From positions 1-6,206 of the forward strand of contig CAYWIS010000286.1 in NCBI GenBank assembly GCA_964458385.1: a stretch of DNA of 6,206 nt, written 5' to 3'. The position numbers and the translations under genes were made by a program. Every line of letters begins with the position of its first letter. Within the stretch, counting starts at the first letter, position 1. The stretch is from JAHWKS01 sp964458385 (GTDB taxonomy: Bacteria > Planctomycetota > Planctomycetia > Pirellulales > Pirellulaceae). This document shows, one piece after another, positions 5,481-6,206 of the stretch. The notes beneath the pieces are model-generated. The model worked only from the letters and a program-made list of their open reading frames with translations. It made no database searches and was not told where the DNA came from.

Positions 5481-6206
5481 ATGTTTCGCCGCGCTGCACG
5501 TAACGACCGAAAACTTCGCACCAAGAAGCTCCTCAACATCCGAAAGAACTTGGGACGCCTCGCAGCTCGGGGAGGCTGGATTCACATTCCTTACGCCGAG
5601 CAACTCGAGGACCGTCGCATGCTGGCGTATACCGCAACCCTGGCAGGTACGACGGCTACGATGATGGGCGATGGCGGCAACGATACGCTCGTCTTCAGTC
5701 AAATGGGCGGCTTTCTGATGCACAATCGCGCTACGGCGGGTGACCCCGGGTTCAACAGCGATTTGGACTTTGACACGACGCAGCCCGGCGATCAGATGTT
5801 ATCAGTCGCCGCAACAAGCACCGTGAATATCGCCACGGGCGGCGGCAACGATTTCGTGACGATTGGAACCCTTGCTTCACCTGCCAGCACCTTGCTCGCA
5901 ACTTTTCAAATAACGAATACCGGGGCGAACGGCGATCAACTCATTGTCGACGACAGCGGAAGCGCTACGCCAAACGCGATTACCCTTGCGTCGAATTCGG
6001 TCACGGGCACAGGCATTAATGTCACTTACACGGGGGATCTCTTGAATGGCGGCGTGACGGTCGCTACCGGCTCGCAGGACGATACCGTTAATGTCCAGAG
6101 CGCGGCTTCGCCCGTGAACGTCAATACAGGCGACGGCAACGATACCATTAACGTGGGATCCGCCGGGAACTCGCTGGACGACATCGTTTCTCCCGTAACC
6201 GTTGTT
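5481..6206 (+). CDS. LEPR-XLL-type giant repetitive surface protein with RTX-like repeats (N-terminal 242 residues, 3' end off window)
   Basis: The frame is open for 242 codons from ATG 5481 to the right edge. Residues 1-31 are very basic. Residues 40-49 (EQLEDRRMLA) match the LEPR-XLL-type motif found near the N-terminus of very long planctomycete proteins. There is no classical hydrophobic Sec signal, which is usual for proteins with this motif as I know them; export is inferred. After it come glycine/aspartate-rich repeats resembling the calcium-binding RTX nonapeptide: GDGGNDTLVF (63-72), TGGGNDFVTIG (119-129), TGSQDDTVNVQS (196-207) and TGDGNDTINVGS (216-227). The last two are 20 residues apart and are separated by short Val/Thr strands, suggesting a stacked beta-roll or beta-helix. 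Such proteins are often thousands of residues long and are thought to be at the cell surface or in the matrix. The exact role is unknown. The start is supported by AAGGA at good spacing. Confidence 0.82.
   Translation, partial: MFRRAARNDRKLRTKKLLNIRKNLGRLAARGGWIHIPYAEQLEDRRMLAYTATLAGTTATMMGDGGNDTLVFSQMGGFLMHNRATAGDPGFNSDLDFDTTQPGDQMLSVAATSTVNIATGGGNDFVTIGTLASPASTLLATFQITNTGANGDQLIVDDSGSATPNAITLASNSVTGTGINVTYTGDLLNGGVTVATGSQDDTVNVQSAASPVNVNTGDGNDTINVGSAGNSLDDIVSPVTVV

Noticed and set aside
5183..5503. Open frame of 106 codons on the plus strand with a hydrophobic N-terminal half
   Set aside because: It has no Shine-Dalgarno site and no recognisable family, and it overlaps the well-supported start at 5481 by 23 bases. 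A long antisense open frame covers the same area, so chance openness is likely.
5361..5723. Minus-strand open frame of 120 codons overlapping the start of the giant surface protein
   Set aside because: It is antisense to the LEPR-XLL-type and repeat-coding sequence, and the translation is arginine/cysteine-rich with no recognisable domain.

Overview
The window looks like chromosomal DNA of a planctomycete, probably of the Pirellulales. This rests on the N-terminus of the rightmost gene, which has the LEPR-XLL-type motif (EQLEDRRMLA) that opens many very long repetitive surface proteins in that group. It is followed by glycine/asparagine/aspartate-rich calcium-binding-like repeats. The moderately GC-rich composition, the scarcity of Shine-Dalgarno sites and the single-gene units separated by spacers fit that assignment. 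No rRNA, tRNA, insertion sequence, CRISPR array or phage gene is visible.

Layout. (1) Positions 1-2094, minus strand: the first 698 codons of an AddB/RexB-like PD-(D/E)XK nuclease family protein, cut by the left edge just as the nuclease domain begins. (2) 2095-2308: a divergent spacer with two small inverted repeats. (3) 2309-3667, plus strand: a complete 452-residue permease of the RbsC/BPD_transp_2 family, with a soluble insert of about 80 residues and a second insert of about 40. No ATPase or binding-protein gene lies beside it. (4) 3668-3735: a short convergent spacer with two perfect hairpins that probably end transcription from both sides. (5) 3736-4857, minus strand: a 373-residue thiolase-fold condensing enzyme. 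It is FabH-like in general, but its active-site landmarks match OleA, the head-to-head acyl-CoA condensing enzyme of long-chain olefin/ketone synthesis. (6) 4858-5480: a 623-base divergent spacer with no convincing gene, several inverted repeats and weak promoter-like sequences. (7) 5481-6206, plus strand: the first 242 codons of a probable giant repetitive surface protein, running off the right edge.

The four genes do not form one operon. Orientations alternate (minus, plus, minus, plus), so each appears to be transcribed separately or with partners outside the window, and no shared pathway is evident. The points most worth following are the OleA-type active site in a gene without adjacent oleBCD, the permease with an unexplained soluble insert and no local partners, and the start of the large RTX-like surface protein. 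I see no clear evidence of a wholly new multi-gene system.
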